A stretch of 64,000 nt of DNA from an uncultured Lachnospiraceae bacterium. GTDB taxonomy: Bacteria; Bacillota; Clostridia; Lachnospirales; Lachnospiraceae. The DNA lies in assembly GCA_910577785.1 (NCBI GenBank), contig CAJTNT010000016.1, positions 20,408 to 84,407 of the forward strand, in the 5' to 3' direction. How positions within the stretch are numbered: the first letter of the stretch is position 1; each line of letters opens with the position of its first letter. Below the pieces are notes generated by a model, which had not been told where the DNA came from, made no database searches, and saw only the letters and a list, made by a program, of their open reading frames with translations. Made by a program: the position numbers and the translations under genes. Of the stretch, positions 8,965-18,115 are shown piece by piece.

Positions 8965-9813
8965 TTATTCTTCCCCTAATTTCAATGCAGCCAACACGCC
9001 TGCCGCCAGGGCTATGGCGCCTGTCAGAAGGCTTAAGGCCGTAACCGCGCCCATGGGATTCATCAACAGGATAGCCAAAGGGGATGAGACAATCAGGCCA
9101 ATGATTGCCCAATAAGCGTAATCCGGGAAACGTTGGAAGATAAATTCCACCAGCTTTGCAATCGCAAAAATCCCGGCCACCACGCCAATGCCAAAGGGAA
9201 CCAGCACCTTGCACCCTTCCAGGACTGCGGGGACGTCAAGCGCCACCAGGCTGTCGATAAAGTCATTGACCTGTTCGAGAATAGGCGTATAATACCCCAT
9301 CAGCATCAGCATCATCGAGCCGCTGACCCCAGGGATCACCATTGTGGCTGAGGCAATCACCCCTACGCCCACTAGCTTAAGCACGTTCCAGAGGCTAAAG
9401 CTCAGGTCGGCAGCTGCGCCTTCCTCTTCTCCCAAGAGCGCCAGGCCTGCCACCATGCAGAAGAAAAACAGAAAAGCAAGGATATGCCCGCCGCGGATGG
9501 ATTTGCCCTTTACCTTTCGCGCCATCGCGGGCAGTCCCCCGACAATCAGGCCAATAAACAGCAGGTTCGTCTGGAAGGGCGCCCTGGCAAACATCATCTC
9601 TATGATGCGCGCCAGCGCCACCACGCCAATGGCCGCCCCAAGGATAATGGGGATGAGGATCCGCATGCTTTTCTTAAATTCCGACACAATGTGGGTCGCG
9701 GCATGGATAATTTTGTCATAAATACCCATGGAAACTGCCATCGTACCCCCGCTGACGCCAGGGATGATATTGGCAATGCCGATTACCATGCCTTTTAAAA
9801 CCATTCGCAACAT
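8965..9813 (-). CDS. DUF368 protein, PopT-like undecaprenyl phosphate carrier
   Basis: A 282-residue polytopic membrane protein of the DUF368 family. Paired repeated motifs IANIIPGVSGGTMA (about residues 13-26) and MVIPGVSGSMMLML mark its two inverted halves, with roughly eight to ten membrane segments. Members of this family have been shown in other bacteria to recycle undecaprenyl phosphate across the membrane; assignment here is by family. TAGGAG precedes the ATG. It lies between hisC and glyA in the same direction with short gaps. Confidence 0.85.
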   Translation of the reverse strand: MLRMVLKGMVIGIANIIPGVSGGTMAVSMGIYDKIIHAATHIVSEFKKSMRILIPIILGAAIGVVALARIIEMMFARAPFQTNLLFIGLIVGGLPAMARKVKGKSIRGGHILAFLFFFCMVAGLALLGEEEGAAADLSFSLWNVLKLVGVGVIASATMVIPGVSGSMMLMLMGYYTPILEQVNDFIDSLVALDVPAVLEGCKVLVPFGIGVVAGIFAIAKLVEFIFQRFPDYAYWAIIGLIVSSPLAILLMNPMGAVTALSLLTGAIALAAGVLAALKLGEE

Positions 9814-9866
9814 AACTGTCTCTCCTAACCCAATTTTTACTACAACGATACTGTTACCGCTGCATT

Positions 9867-10949
9867 TTACTCCATTTCCTGTCCCTGAGCATAAGCCTCC
9901 AGGTAACGTTCCAGGAAGTGGAACAGCGCCTCCATTTCCTCATCCGTGCCAACAGTAATCCGCAGGTAATTGTCTATCCGCGGCTTGGGAAAATAACGGA
10001 CATAGATATTTTCCTTTTTCAAGGCCTCAAACAATTCTCTGGCCGGACAGAGCGGATGGGAGGCAAAGATAAAGTTGCTTCGGGAATCCAGGAACGTAAA
10101 GCCAAGCCGCCTCAGCTCCCCCTTGGCGCGTTCGCGGGTGCGGATAATGCTCTGCTGCGTCTCTTTGTAATAAGAGGATTCCCGGATCGCCGCCGTGCCT
10201 GCCGCCAGCGCGGCAGCGCTCATCGTATAAGAATTAAAAGAATACTTCACATCATTCAGGTAACGGATCAGCTTCTCATGCCCAAACGCATAGCCAATCC
10301 GCATGCCGGCCAGGCTCCTGGATTTGGAAAAGGTCTGCACCACCAGCAGGTTCTCATACACAGGGAGCAGCGATACCGCTGATTCCCCACCAAAATCAAT
10401 ATATGCCTCATCAATGATTACAATGACATCCGGATTCGCCTTTATGATTTCCTCCAGTTCCGACAGCGGCTTTTCGAGCCCGGTGGGGGCATTGGGATTG
10501 GGGAGGATGACGCCGCCGCATTCCTGGCAGTAATCCTCCGTACGGATGCAAAAATCCGCATCCAGGGGCTGGCGCTCATAGGGAATACGATAAAGCCCCG
10601 CCCACACATCATAAAAGGAATACGTGATATCCGGGAAAAGGATTGGCTTTGCGCTATTGAAAAAAGCCAGGAAGGCCATGGCCAGCACATCGTCCGATCC
10701 CACCCCCACAAATACCTGCTGCTTCGACAGGCCATAATGGACTGCCAGAGCCTCCGTCAATATGCCTGCGCCGGGGTCAGGGTATTTTCTCAGGCTGTCC
10801 GCCCCTAGCGCCTGCAGCGCACGCAGCACGGCAGGCGCTGGGGGATAGGGATTCTCATTGGTGTTTAATTTGATGACGCCTGCGCCGCCTGGCTGCTCCC
10901 CAGGCGTATAGGGCGCCACCTTACGCACGTTTGCTTCCCATGCTGCCAT
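9867..10949 (-). CDS. hisC: Histidinol-phosphate aminotransferase
   Basis: A 360-residue fold-type I PLP aminotransferase. Typical HisC features: KLNTNENPYPP near the N-terminus, PNPNAPTG, the DEAYIDF aspartate motif, the PLP lysine K209 in FSKSRSLAGMRIG, and the C-terminal arginine motif YLRITVGT. The reaction is histidinol phosphate formation in histidine synthesis; relatives can act on tyrosine or phenylalanine. A strong GGGGGG site precedes the ATG, 12 bases after the upstream aminotransferase. No other his genes are in the window, so substrate is inferred from family only. Confidence 0.85.
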   Translation of the reverse strand: MAAWEANVRKVAPYTPGEQPGGAGVIKLNTNENPYPPAPAVLRALQALGADSLRKYPDPGAGILTEALAVHYGLSKQQVFVGVGSDDVLAMAFLAFFNSAKPILFPDITYSFYDVWAGLYRIPYERQPLDADFCIRTEDYCQECGGVILPNPNAPTGLEKPLSELEEIIKANPDVIVIIDEAYIDFGGESAVSLLPVYENLLVVQTFSKSRSLAGMRIGYAFGHEKLIRYLNDVKYSFNSYTMSAAALAAGTAAIRESSYYKETQQSIIRTRERAKGELRRLGFTFLDSRSNFIFASHPLCPARELFEALKKENIYVRYFPKPRIDNYLRITVGTDEEMEALFHFLERYLEAYAQGQEME

Positions 10950-10961
10950 CTTCCATCCCCC

Positions 10962-12161
10962 CTATCGCCCCGGAACCAGCCCGTATTCCCTAGCCAGCTT
11001 CTCAAAGGCAGGCAGGGAGCGCGCAATCATTTCATAAGACACGCAATAGGCAAGGCGCACATATCCCGGACAGGAAAACGTTGTACCGCCTACCAGCAGG
11101 AGATGGTATTTCTTCGCAGCCTCCACAAATTTCTTCTCGTCCTCATCCGGGGATTTCATCCACAGATAAAAGGCGCCCTGAGGCTTCGCGCAAGTAAACC
11201 CAAGTTCCGTCAGCTTCCCATAGATCAGCTGGCGGTTCCTGTCGTAATAGCCCACGTCTGTCCTTGCCCCAATTGAGGCGATCAACGCCTTCTGCATCAG
11301 CGACGGGGCATTGACAAAGCCCAGCATGCGGTTCGCCACGGAAAGGCCGCTGAGCGCCTGCCCGCAGTCCGCCATTCTGGGGCAGGCTGCAATATAGCCA
11401 ATCCGCTCTCCCGGGATTGACATAGATTTACTAAAAGAATACGTCACAAAGGTGTTGTCATAAAATTTCGTCAGAAACGGCACCTCATTGCCATCATAAG
11501 CCAGCTCACGGTAGGGCTCGTCGGATACCAGGTAAATTTCCTTGCCGTAAGTTTCCTGCTTCCTGCGCAGGATATCCGCTATTTTGCGGATGGTTTCCGC
11601 AGAATAAATCACGCCGGTAGGGTTCACAGGGTTGTTGATGATAACTGCCTTCGTGGCTTCTGTCACCTTTGCCTCAAAATCCGCCAAATCCGGCTGGAAG
11701 GTCTCTATATCTGGCTGTACCTGCCGCAGCGTGCCCTGGTGGTTGGCCACGTAGCCACGGTATTCCCCAAAATAAGGAGCAAAGGCCAGTACCTCGTCGC
11801 CTGGATCCAGAAGCGTCTTAAATACTACATTTAAGGCTCCGGCAGCGCCTACCGTCATCACAATATGCCTTCCTTCAAATTCCGTGCCAAAACGGCTGTT
11901 CAGATCCTCGGCCACGGCCTGCCTGGTCTCCGGATAGCCTGCATTGTCCATGTAGCCATGGAGCTCTAAAGAAGGCTCCGTACGGACTGCATCCATGACC
12001 GCCTGGTTAAATTCTGCCGGTACGGGCGTCATGGGATTGCCCAGACTGAAGTCATATACATTCTCCGCGCCCACTTCCTTCGCCATGGCCTTCCCTTCCT
12101 GGAACATAGCGCGGATGGCAGAGCTGCCCTTTATTTCCTGCTGCATTTTCTTAGAAATCAT
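10962..12161 (-). CDS. PLP-dependent aminotransferase (aspartate aminotransferase-like)
   Basis: A 399-residue cytoplasmic class I/II aminotransferase. Visible motifs: DFSLGNPMTPVP near the N-terminus, NNPVNPTGV, the SDEPYRELAY aspartate/tyrosine motif and the PLP lysine K245 in SFSKSMSIPGERIG. AGGAGG precedes the ATG. The leader holds a GGTTCC/GGAACC hairpin (12183-12200) immediately before the ribosome binding site, and a weak extended -10 TAGAAT lies at about 12228-12233. It heads an operon with hisC, the DUF368 gene and glyA. The exact amino donor is not readable. Confidence 0.88.
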   Translation of the reverse strand: MISKKMQQEIKGSSAIRAMFQEGKAMAKEVGAENVYDFSLGNPMTPVPAEFNQAVMDAVRTEPSLELHGYMDNAGYPETRQAVAEDLNSRFGTEFEGRHIVMTVGAAGALNVVFKTLLDPGDEVLAFAPYFGEYRGYVANHQGTLRQVQPDIETFQPDLADFEAKVTEATKAVIINNPVNPTGVIYSAETIRKIADILRRKQETYGKEIYLVSDEPYRELAYDGNEVPFLTKFYDNTFVTYSFSKSMSIPGERIGYIAACPRMADCGQALSGLSVANRMLGFVNAPSLMQKALIASIGARTDVGYYDRNRQLIYGKLTELGFTCAKPQGAFYLWMKSPDEDEKKFVEAAKKYHLLLVGGTTFSCPGYVRLAYCVSYEMIARSLPAFEKLAREYGLVPGR

Positions 12162-12260
12162 ATCTTTTCTTTCCTCCTGTCGGGTTCCGGGATGGGAACC
12201 TTTCGATTCATTTGCTGCACGGTCTTTATTCTACCATAAGTTTTTGAAAAAAAAAAGAGC

Positions 12261-12290
12261 GGAAATAAAAAGAATCCCGCAATGCGGGAT
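12261..12290 (-). terminator. Intrinsic terminator of the sugar operon
   Basis: On the minus strand the hairpin ATCCCGC-ATT-GCGGGAT is followed by TCTTTTTATTT. It lies beyond the GH53-like gene and the MITE copies, just upstream of the aminotransferase promoter, and so separates the two operons. Confidence 0.75.
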
Positions 12291-12295
12291 CCTTT

Positions 12296-12441
12296 GTAAT
12301 TATTCACGGCCTGAAAGGCCGCTCATAATTACAATTCGGGGCGATATTTACAGTTTTGCTGCGCAAAAATCGCCCCTCACTCCTGAATCATATTCTCACG
12401 GAACGCGCAGGTTGGCGCGTTCCTGAGCCATGAATCGTAAC
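12296..12441. repeat. MITE-like element, copy A (146 bp)
   Basis: Same length and sequence plan as the copy at 13752-13897. Imperfect 10-bp terminal inverted repeats (GTAATTATTC and GAATCGTAAC), flanked by a perfect 8-bp direct repeat GATCCTTT (12288-12295 and 12442-12449). Three internal hairpins: CGGCC/GGCCG; GGGGCGAT/ATCGCCCC enclosing TTTTGC/GCAAAA; and GGAACGCGC/GCGCGTTCC. No coding capacity. Confidence 0.8.
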
Positions 12442-12449
12442 GATCCTTT

Positions 12450-12503
12450 GTTACTATTCACGGCCTGAAAGGCCGCTCATAATTACAATTCGGGGCGATA
12501 TTA
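12450..12503. repeat. MITE-like element, copy B (truncated)
   Basis: The first ~54 bases of the same element, starting GTTACTATTC and matching copy A almost exactly to GGGGCGATATT, then breaking off 4 bases before the GH53-like stop codon. It directly follows copy A and the shared GATCCTTT. Confidence 0.75.
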
Positions 12504-12507
12504 ACAC

Positions 12508-13635
12508 TCAGAACTCACGGATCACATCCAGCGCCGGCAGCGGCCTCCCATCATAGTCGAACAATGCCTGGTTCGCCCATTCGTTGCCGCAAGGGCCTGG
12601 ATCCTTCAGGTATTTCAGGGAGGCCTCTGTGGCCCACCCGCTGCCTGGAAACGGAATCCATCCAGGCTCGCAGTAGAAAAAGCCCCTTCCGTGGCCGCCT
12701 GGCACCTTGGCAAGACGCCTCATAAAATCACTGATAAACTTGGCCTGGCCTTCCTTGGTGGCCGGGTAGTCCATACGGCTTGCCTGCCATGGCTTAATTG
12801 CCATACCTTTGCGCTCCGTGGGCGGCAGCTTCTCATATTCTGCATAGTCTTCCATCGTAAACGGCATAGCTACGCCGGTTACAATCATGTCTTTTCCATA
12901 GCGTTTTGCAAGGTCGTTCAGGTTGTACTGCAGGTCGGCCAGCGAGCCATGGCGGTACGGGAAATAGGACATCCCAATAATGTCAAATTCTTCTCCATCG
13001 TTGGCAAAATAATTGTCAAACCACTCCTGGTACATCTGATTGTTGCACCCATTATCCAAATGGAGTACGATGGGGATATCCTGTTCCATTGCCCGTACGG
13101 CACAGATGCCGGCATTTAAGAGCAGGGCAATCATCTCATAATCCGGCCATTTCCCATCCGGCCATAAAAGGCCGCCAGAGACGCCGCTCCCTAACTGTAT
13201 CATGCTCGGGAACACGCCCTTTTCCCGGAAAATACGCAGGACTGCCAGCGTGTAGTCATAGACTGCGTACTCTAAGCGCTTCCCAGTAAAATCATACCAG
13301 GCTTTCGGCTTTACCTGCCTGTCTGCATCTGCCCAGAAATCGCTATAATGCAGGTTCAGCATCCATTCCATATTGCGATCGCGCACACGCCTTGCCATCT
13401 CCACGGTCTTGTCAATATCATTGGTTCCTGCGCCGTAAGGCTCCCCCTCCTTGGAATACGGGTTATTCCACAGGCGCAGGCGCACGGCATTCATGCCATA
13501 TCCCTGGAGAATCGACAGCAGGTTCCATTCTTCCCCATCCTTGTCATAGTAAACCGCCCCAAGTTTTTCCAATTCCAAAAATGTAGAAACATCCATCCCC
13601 TTGATAAACTGCCTTTTTTTCGTAATACTCTTCAT
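12508..13635 (-). CDS. GH53 galactanase-like protein lacking both catalytic glutamates
   Basis: A 375-residue protein of glycoside hydrolase family 53 (endo-beta-1,4-galactanase). The fold is recognised from MDVSTF, the MNAVRLRLWNNP strand, DIDKTVEMARRV and LNLHYSDFWADADRQVKPKAW. In active members the acid/base lies in GNE(I) and the nucleophile in VxET. Here these read GSGVSGGLLWP (Gly151 replaces Glu) and VTGVAMPFT (Gly254 replaces Glu). Both were checked in the codons. There is no signal peptide, so it should stay in the cytoplasm. It lies 264 bases after lacZ, flanked by MITE-like elements. It may be a binding or regulatory pseudoenzyme or a decaying gene; the frame is intact. Confidence 0.85.
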   Translation of the reverse strand: MKSITKKRQFIKGMDVSTFLELEKLGAVYYDKDGEEWNLLSILQGYGMNAVRLRLWNNPYSKEGEPYGAGTNDIDKTVEMARRVRDRNMEWMLNLHYSDFWADADRQVKPKAWYDFTGKRLEYAVYDYTLAVLRIFREKGVFPSMIQLGSGVSGGLLWPDGKWPDYEMIALLLNAGICAVRAMEQDIPIVLHLDNGCNNQMYQEWFDNYFANDGEEFDIIGMSYFPYRHGSLADLQYNLNDLAKRYGKDMIVTGVAMPFTMEDYAEYEKLPPTERKGMAIKPWQASRMDYPATKEGQAKFISDFMRRLAKVPGGHGRGFFYCEPGWIPFPGSGWATEASLKYLKDPGPCGNEWANQALFDYDGRPLPALDVIREF

Positions 13636-13751
13636 CTTCCCTTCCCCCTTTACATGCGGCCAGTCGGCTTAATAGATAAGGATAGTATAGCATAAAAACC
13701 TGTTTTTGGCTACTGTTAGCCCGCATATAGTAATAAAATCTATTCTTATTC

Positions 13752-13897
13752 GTTACTATTCACGGCCTGGGAGGCCGCTCATAATAACAATTTGGGGCGA
13801 GATTTAGAGTTTTGCTACGCAAAAATCGCCCCTCACTCCTGAATCATGTTCTCACGGAACACGCAGTTTGGCACGTTCCTGAAGCGCGAATAGTAAC
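13752..13897. repeat. MITE-like element, copy C (146 bp)
   Basis: Perfect 10-bp terminal inverted repeats GTTACTATTC and GAATAGTAAC. The flanking octamers TCTTATTC and CCTTATCC match at 6 of 8 positions, as an old target duplication would. Internal hairpins as in copy A, with the last one partly decayed. It lies between the lacZ stop and the GH53-like gene and ends 3 bases from the lacZ stop. Confidence 0.82.
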
Positions 13898-13899
13898 CC

Positions 13900-16800
13900 T
13901 TATCCTGTTATCCCCCGGAACTGGAAGCAAAAGCGCATGGGCCCGCTTACGTCTACCAGATATTCCGGGTGTACCTGGGACATCCAGCTGTCATCCCCGC
14001 CGACCCCCATCTGCTGAGAAGATACGCGCACAACAGTATAATGCACCTGCGGCAGTTCATAGGGATGCATCGCACACTCTATCTCATGGGGCGTATAGGG
14101 CAGTGCGGAAAAGTTCATGCCCTCCCCGCAGAATAGCATACCTCTCCCCTGGCTGTCGGTAATTTTGGCCCAGCGCACGTCCGTCTTATTGCCGCACTCC
14201 TGTGGCACCAGGTATTTTGCCATATTATCTGCAACCTTATTACGGTAAACCCCCAGCTTCGCCCCATGCTTCCTGTCCGCATAAGTCTCCTGCGGGCCAT
14301 TCCCATACCATTCCACATTCTCATAATCTGCATTAAATTTGAACAGCAGGCCAAATTCTGGCATGTCCCCAAGCTCCTTCACCGGCTCATAGGCCAGGGA
14401 TACTGCAATGCGCCCATCCCCGAACACCTCATAGGACAGGCTGCATTTACTGAGGGGCGTGGTTGGCATTTGGTAAAAATAGGTAACGGTTACGCTATGC
14501 TCCCCAATCTCAAGCACAGGATTTTCCTCTGCTTCATCATCTTGCCTAAGATACATGCTGGCGATCTTCCATTGGGCATACCGCCCCATCATATCGCTGC
14601 CATAGTCATTGTCTACCGGCGCCCGCCAGAAATTTGGCATGGGAATCTTCTCAATCATCTCCCTGCCGCCGTAGCGATAAGATACCAGGCCATATTTCAG
14701 CTTACTGAACAGGCAGGAAAAATTCTGCCCGCGCACCCCGATATTCAGCTTGCCCTGGATCACGGAAATCTCCTCTGGCGCAACATTCCCTGCTGCGGCA
14801 CATATCCCAGGAATATTACCTATATTCTCAGCTGCGGCGCATATCCCAGGAATACCGCCTGCCACCTGGAATACGCCCTGGCCGAAAGCAACCTCATGGC
14901 CTGCCGGCGCCCAGGCGGTATCTTCCTTTAGGCGGAAAGAGACGGTAATGGCATATTCCCCTGGGACGTCTGGCAGCTGGACAGGAAGCTGGTAGGCGGC
15001 TTCTGACAATGGCTCCACGGAAGTGGCAAGGGGCGCCTGGCACAGCAGCTTTCCTTCCTGCTCCAGAAGGACTACGCAGGCAAAGCTGTCGGTATTGACA
15101 AACAAGTTTTTATTTTTTATCCATACCTCCCCTTCAGAAACCTTGGCAGAGATATTCTGGTAATTGAATTTTACCTCCTGCATCTTCGGGGATGCATCCC
15201 GTTCCCCACCATAGGCAATCCCATTTCCGCTGAAATTGTAGTCGCAGGGGCGTTCGCCAAAATCACCGCCGTATGCCTGGAATTTCTGCCCATAGCGGTC
15301 TTTTTTCTCGATCGACTGGTCAATGTAATCCCAGATAAAGCCGCCCTGGTACAGGGGCTCCACGTCCGTCAGATCCGTATATTTATGCATTGCCCCGCAG
15401 GAATTGCCCATCGCATGGGTATATTCACAGCAGATAAAGGGCTTGCGCCTGTCCTTTGCCAGGAATTCCTTGATGCTTTCTACCGATGGGTACATCTGGC
15501 TTTCCATATCACTGCTGCCGTTGTAGCGGCGGTCATGGAATATCCCTTCATAATGCACCAGCCTGGTATCGTCCAGTTCACGGAAACGCTGGGACATCTC
15601 GTAAATCACCTTCCCGCCGAAAGACTCGTTCCCGCAGGACCAGATGACAACCGAAGGGTGGTTCTTGTCCCTTTGGTAACAGGAATTGACGCGGTCTAAG
15701 AGCATTGGCTGCCACTCCTCCCTGTCCCCTGGAACTGCCGTTTCCACACCGGCCTTCCCCTCCCGCACCAGGGGATCCCATGCCCCATGGCTCTCCATAT
15801 TATTCTCGTCAATCATGTAAAGGCCATACTGGTCGCAGAGCGCATAAATACGGGAATCATTGGGGTAATGGCTGGTACGGATGGCATTGATATTATTACG
15901 CTTCATCGTCAGGATATCCTGCAGGATTTCCTCATCACTCACGGCACGGCCTGTCCGGGAGCTAAATTCATGGCGGTTTACGCCCTTGAAGACAATGCGC
16001 TTGCCATTGAGGCACATCAGGCCGCCATCAGGCCCAAACGGCATCATCTCAAACCGCCGGAAACCCACCATCTGGGAAATCACTTCCACCGTCTCCCCCT
16101 CCTGATTCTGTACTTCCAGCAGCAGCTGATACAGGTTCGGCTCTTCCGCGCTCCAAAGGGCAGGATGCTCCACAAGAACTGAAACCGTAACTTCCTCTCC
16201 CAAATCCGCCTCAGCCTGCACCACAGCTTTATCCCCATCCTTCAGTTCCATCGAAACGCTGCCTGTGCCAGTTCCCTTTAGGCAGACTTCCAACACTGCA
16301 TCCTGATAAGCATCATCCAACAGGGTTTTGATGCGGATATCTTCAATATGCACTTCCGGCCTGGTATAAAGGTAAACGCTACGGTAAATACCAGAAAAAC
16401 GGAAGAAATCCTGATCCTCACACCAGCTCCCCGCCGTCCACTTGAACACCTGGACAGCCAATTTATTCTCCCCTTCCTCCAGGAATGGCGTCAGCTCAAA
16501 TTCCGAAGGCGTAAAGCTGTCCTCGCTATACCCCACATAATGCCCGTTCAGCCACAGCGCCATGCCGCTTTCCACACCCTGGAAGGAAATATAGAGGGGC
16601 TTCCCTTGCATATGGGCAGGAACCCTGAAATATTTCACATAGCTGGCAACAGGGTTGAATTGCGTTGGGATTTCCCCTGGCTCTATCTGCTCATGGCCAT
16701 CCCATGGATACTGCACATTTACATACTGCGGCACATCATAGCCCTCCATCTGGATGTGTGCCGGAACCTTGATGTCCTCCCAGGACTTGCAGCCATAATC

Positions 16801-17004
16801 CACCACCTCAAATCCATGGGGCGCGACAAGGTAATTGCGGGCATAGGCAAACTTCCACAGCCCATCCAGGGAATAGCGGAAACTGCTTATTCCGCGCTCC
16901 ATTTCCTCCACCGAAGCGTAACAGACATGATCTGAATGCGCTTCTATCCTGTTTTCTGCAAATACTAGGGGATCCTTTACTTTCCCATAATCAAACTGCC
17001 GCAT
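13900..17004 (-). CDS. lacZ: GH2 beta-galactosidase
   Basis: A 1034-residue LacZ-type enzyme that hydrolyses terminal beta-galactosides in the cytoplasm. Domain order is the sugar-binding jelly roll, Ig-like domain, TIM barrel, second Ig-like domain and C-terminal beta-sandwich. Acid/base E460 is in WSCGNES and nucleophile E527 in CCEYTHAMGNS. No signal peptide. TATGGAGG precedes the ATG. It follows the sugar ABC importer genes and precedes the GH53-like gene, so it probably cleaves imported galacto-oligosaccharides. The linker near residues 718-740 carries a 39-bp in-frame duplication (IPGICAAA twice; copies at 14792-14814 and 14831-14853). Confidence 0.95.
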   Translation of the reverse strand: MRQFDYGKVKDPLVFAENRIEAHSDHVCYASVEEMERGISSFRYSLDGLWKFAYARNYLVAPHGFEVVDYGCKSWEDIKVPAHIQMEGYDVPQYVNVQYPWDGHEQIEPGEIPTQFNPVASYVKYFRVPAHMQGKPLYISFQGVESGMALWLNGHYVGYSEDSFTPSEFELTPFLEEGENKLAVQVFKWTAGSWCEDQDFFRFSGIYRSVYLYTRPEVHIEDIRIKTLLDDAYQDAVLEVCLKGTGTGSVSMELKDGDKAVVQAEADLGEEVTVSVLVEHPALWSAEEPNLYQLLLEVQNQEGETVEVISQMVGFRRFEMMPFGPDGGLMCLNGKRIVFKGVNRHEFSSRTGRAVSDEEILQDILTMKRNNINAIRTSHYPNDSRIYALCDQYGLYMIDENNMESHGAWDPLVREGKAGVETAVPGDREEWQPMLLDRVNSCYQRDKNHPSVVIWSCGNESFGGKVIYEMSQRFRELDDTRLVHYEGIFHDRRYNGSSDMESQMYPSVESIKEFLAKDRRKPFICCEYTHAMGNSCGAMHKYTDLTDVEPLYQGGFIWDYIDQSIEKKDRYGQKFQAYGGDFGERPCDYNFSGNGIAYGGERDASPKMQEVKFNYQNISAKVSEGEVWIKNKNLFVNTDSFACVVLLEQEGKLLCQAPLATSVEPLSEAAYQLPVQLPDVPGEYAITVSFRLKEDTAWAPAGHEVAFGQGVFQVAGGIPGICAAAENIGNIPGICAAAGNVAPEEISVIQGKLNIGVRGQNFSCLFSKLKYGLVSYRYGGREMIEKIPMPNFWRAPVDNDYGSDMMGRYAQWKIASMYLRQDDEAEENPVLEIGEHSVTVTYFYQMPTTPLSKCSLSYEVFGDGRIAVSLAYEPVKELGDMPEFGLLFKFNADYENVEWYGNGPQETYADRKHGAKLGVYRNKVADNMAKYLVPQECGNKTDVRWAKITDSQGRGMLFCGEGMNFSALPYTPHEIECAMHPYELPQVHYTVVRVSSQQMGVGGDDSWMSQVHPEYLVDVSGPMRFCFQFRGITG

Positions 17005-17052
17005 TTTCTTACCTCCATATCACAAATTAAATCTTAATATAATTTAATTAAC

Positions 17053-17081
17053 ATTGTAGCAAATCTAACTATTATCCATAA
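17053..17081 (-). promoter_or_regulatory. Possible promoter of lacZ
   Basis: Minus-strand TTATGG, 17 bases, TACAAT with TGC before the -10 (extended -10), about 50 bases upstream of the lacZ ATG. The -35 is poor. It would give lacZ expression separate from the importer genes, which end at the terminator just upstream. Confidence 0.45.
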
Positions 17082-17151
17082 AAACCAAAATCCGTACTCA
17101 AAAATCTAATTTACATTAAATTTTTTCATCATTTGACATCCGATCCGCTGG

Positions 17152-17231
17152 CAAAACAAAAGCGTGCCTGGCAATCATTTCCTGCAAAATGTACTTCCCA
17201 CAAACAGCAGGAGTGACTCACCAAACACGCT
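17152..17231 (-). terminator. Terminator after the sugar permease genes
   Basis: On the minus strand AGCGTG...CACGCT closes a nested structure (inner TCCTGC...GCAGGA) followed by TTTTGTTTT. The long branched stem and T-rich tail suggest a terminator or attenuator between the importer genes and lacZ. Confidence 0.55.
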
Positions 17232-17302
17232 CCGAACGGCAATGCATTTCAATTGCCTAATATTCAATTATGTGTAACAAACCGGCATCTTATGCCCTCT
17301 TA

Positions 17303-18115
17303 TTATTTTACTGCGCCTGTAATACCTTCTGCAAAGCTCTTCTGCAGCAGGAAGAAAATGATAACCGTTGGCAAACTGCAAAGCAGAACGGCTAACATCA
17401 GCACACCATAGTCTGTTACATAACCCTCTGTCAGGTTCGCAACCAGCATAGGCATGGTAAGGCTGTCCTCTCCCTGCATAATAACCTTTGGCCACAAATA
17501 ATTATTCCAGGCATTCATAAAAGTAATCGTCATAGCTGCCGCATAGGTGGATTTCATCGTGGGGACAAACATGCGGAAAAATATCTGCACTTCGTTCAGC
17601 CCGTCAATCCTGGCCGCCTCAATAATGTCAATCGGAAATGCCCTCGCATTCTGCCGGAACATCATGATTAGGAATGGCGTGGAAATTGTCGGCAAAATAA
17701 AACCAAGGGTCGTATTCTGCAGATTTACTGCCGTGAACATACGGAACAACGGAATCATCGTTGCAACAAACGGAACCATCATTCCAAGAAGCAGGATCGA
17801 GAATACAAAATCCTTATGCTTATCATGGTAAATCTCAAAGCCATAGCCAGCCAAGGAACAGATTACCAATGCACACAGCGTCAAAATAACTGCAAATTTG
17901 AATGAATTGAACATTGCAAGCTTCACATTTTGCTGTGCAAATAAAGCCTTCCAGTTTTCTATAAAGTTCGTACCTGGAAGCATCCTTCCCCTGCTGACAT
18001 CCACACTTTTATTCGTGGAGGCCATAAGCATCCAATAAAGCGGAAATACAGATATCAGGGATACGATTGTCAATACAATATACATTAATACACGGAATCT
18101 CTTCGTCTTAGTCAC
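17303..18115 (-). CDS. Sugar ABC transporter permease (MalG type)
   Basis: A 270-residue inner-membrane permease of the carbohydrate CUT1 family, six membrane segments, with the EAA loop seen as DIIEAARIDGLNEVQIFFRMFVP. The GTG at 18115 is chosen because AGGTGA lies 7 bases upstream; a GTG 9 bases earlier lacks a site. It overlaps the other permease by 8 bases. With that permease and the lipoprotein it forms an importer; the shared ATPase (MsmX-like) is not in the window, as is usual in Firmicutes. Confidence 0.92.
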   Translation of the reverse strand: MTKTKRFRVLMYIVLTIVSLISVFPLYWMLMASTNKSVDVSRGRMLPGTNFIENWKALFAQQNVKLAMFNSFKFAVILTLCALVICSLAGYGFEIYHDKHKDFVFSILLLGMMVPFVATMIPLFRMFTAVNLQNTTLGFILPTISTPFLIMMFRQNARAFPIDIIEAARIDGLNEVQIFFRMFVPTMKSTYAAAMTITFMNAWNNYLWPKVIMQGEDSLTMPMLVANLTEGYVTDYGVLMLAVLLCSLPTVIIFFLLQKSFAEGITGAVK

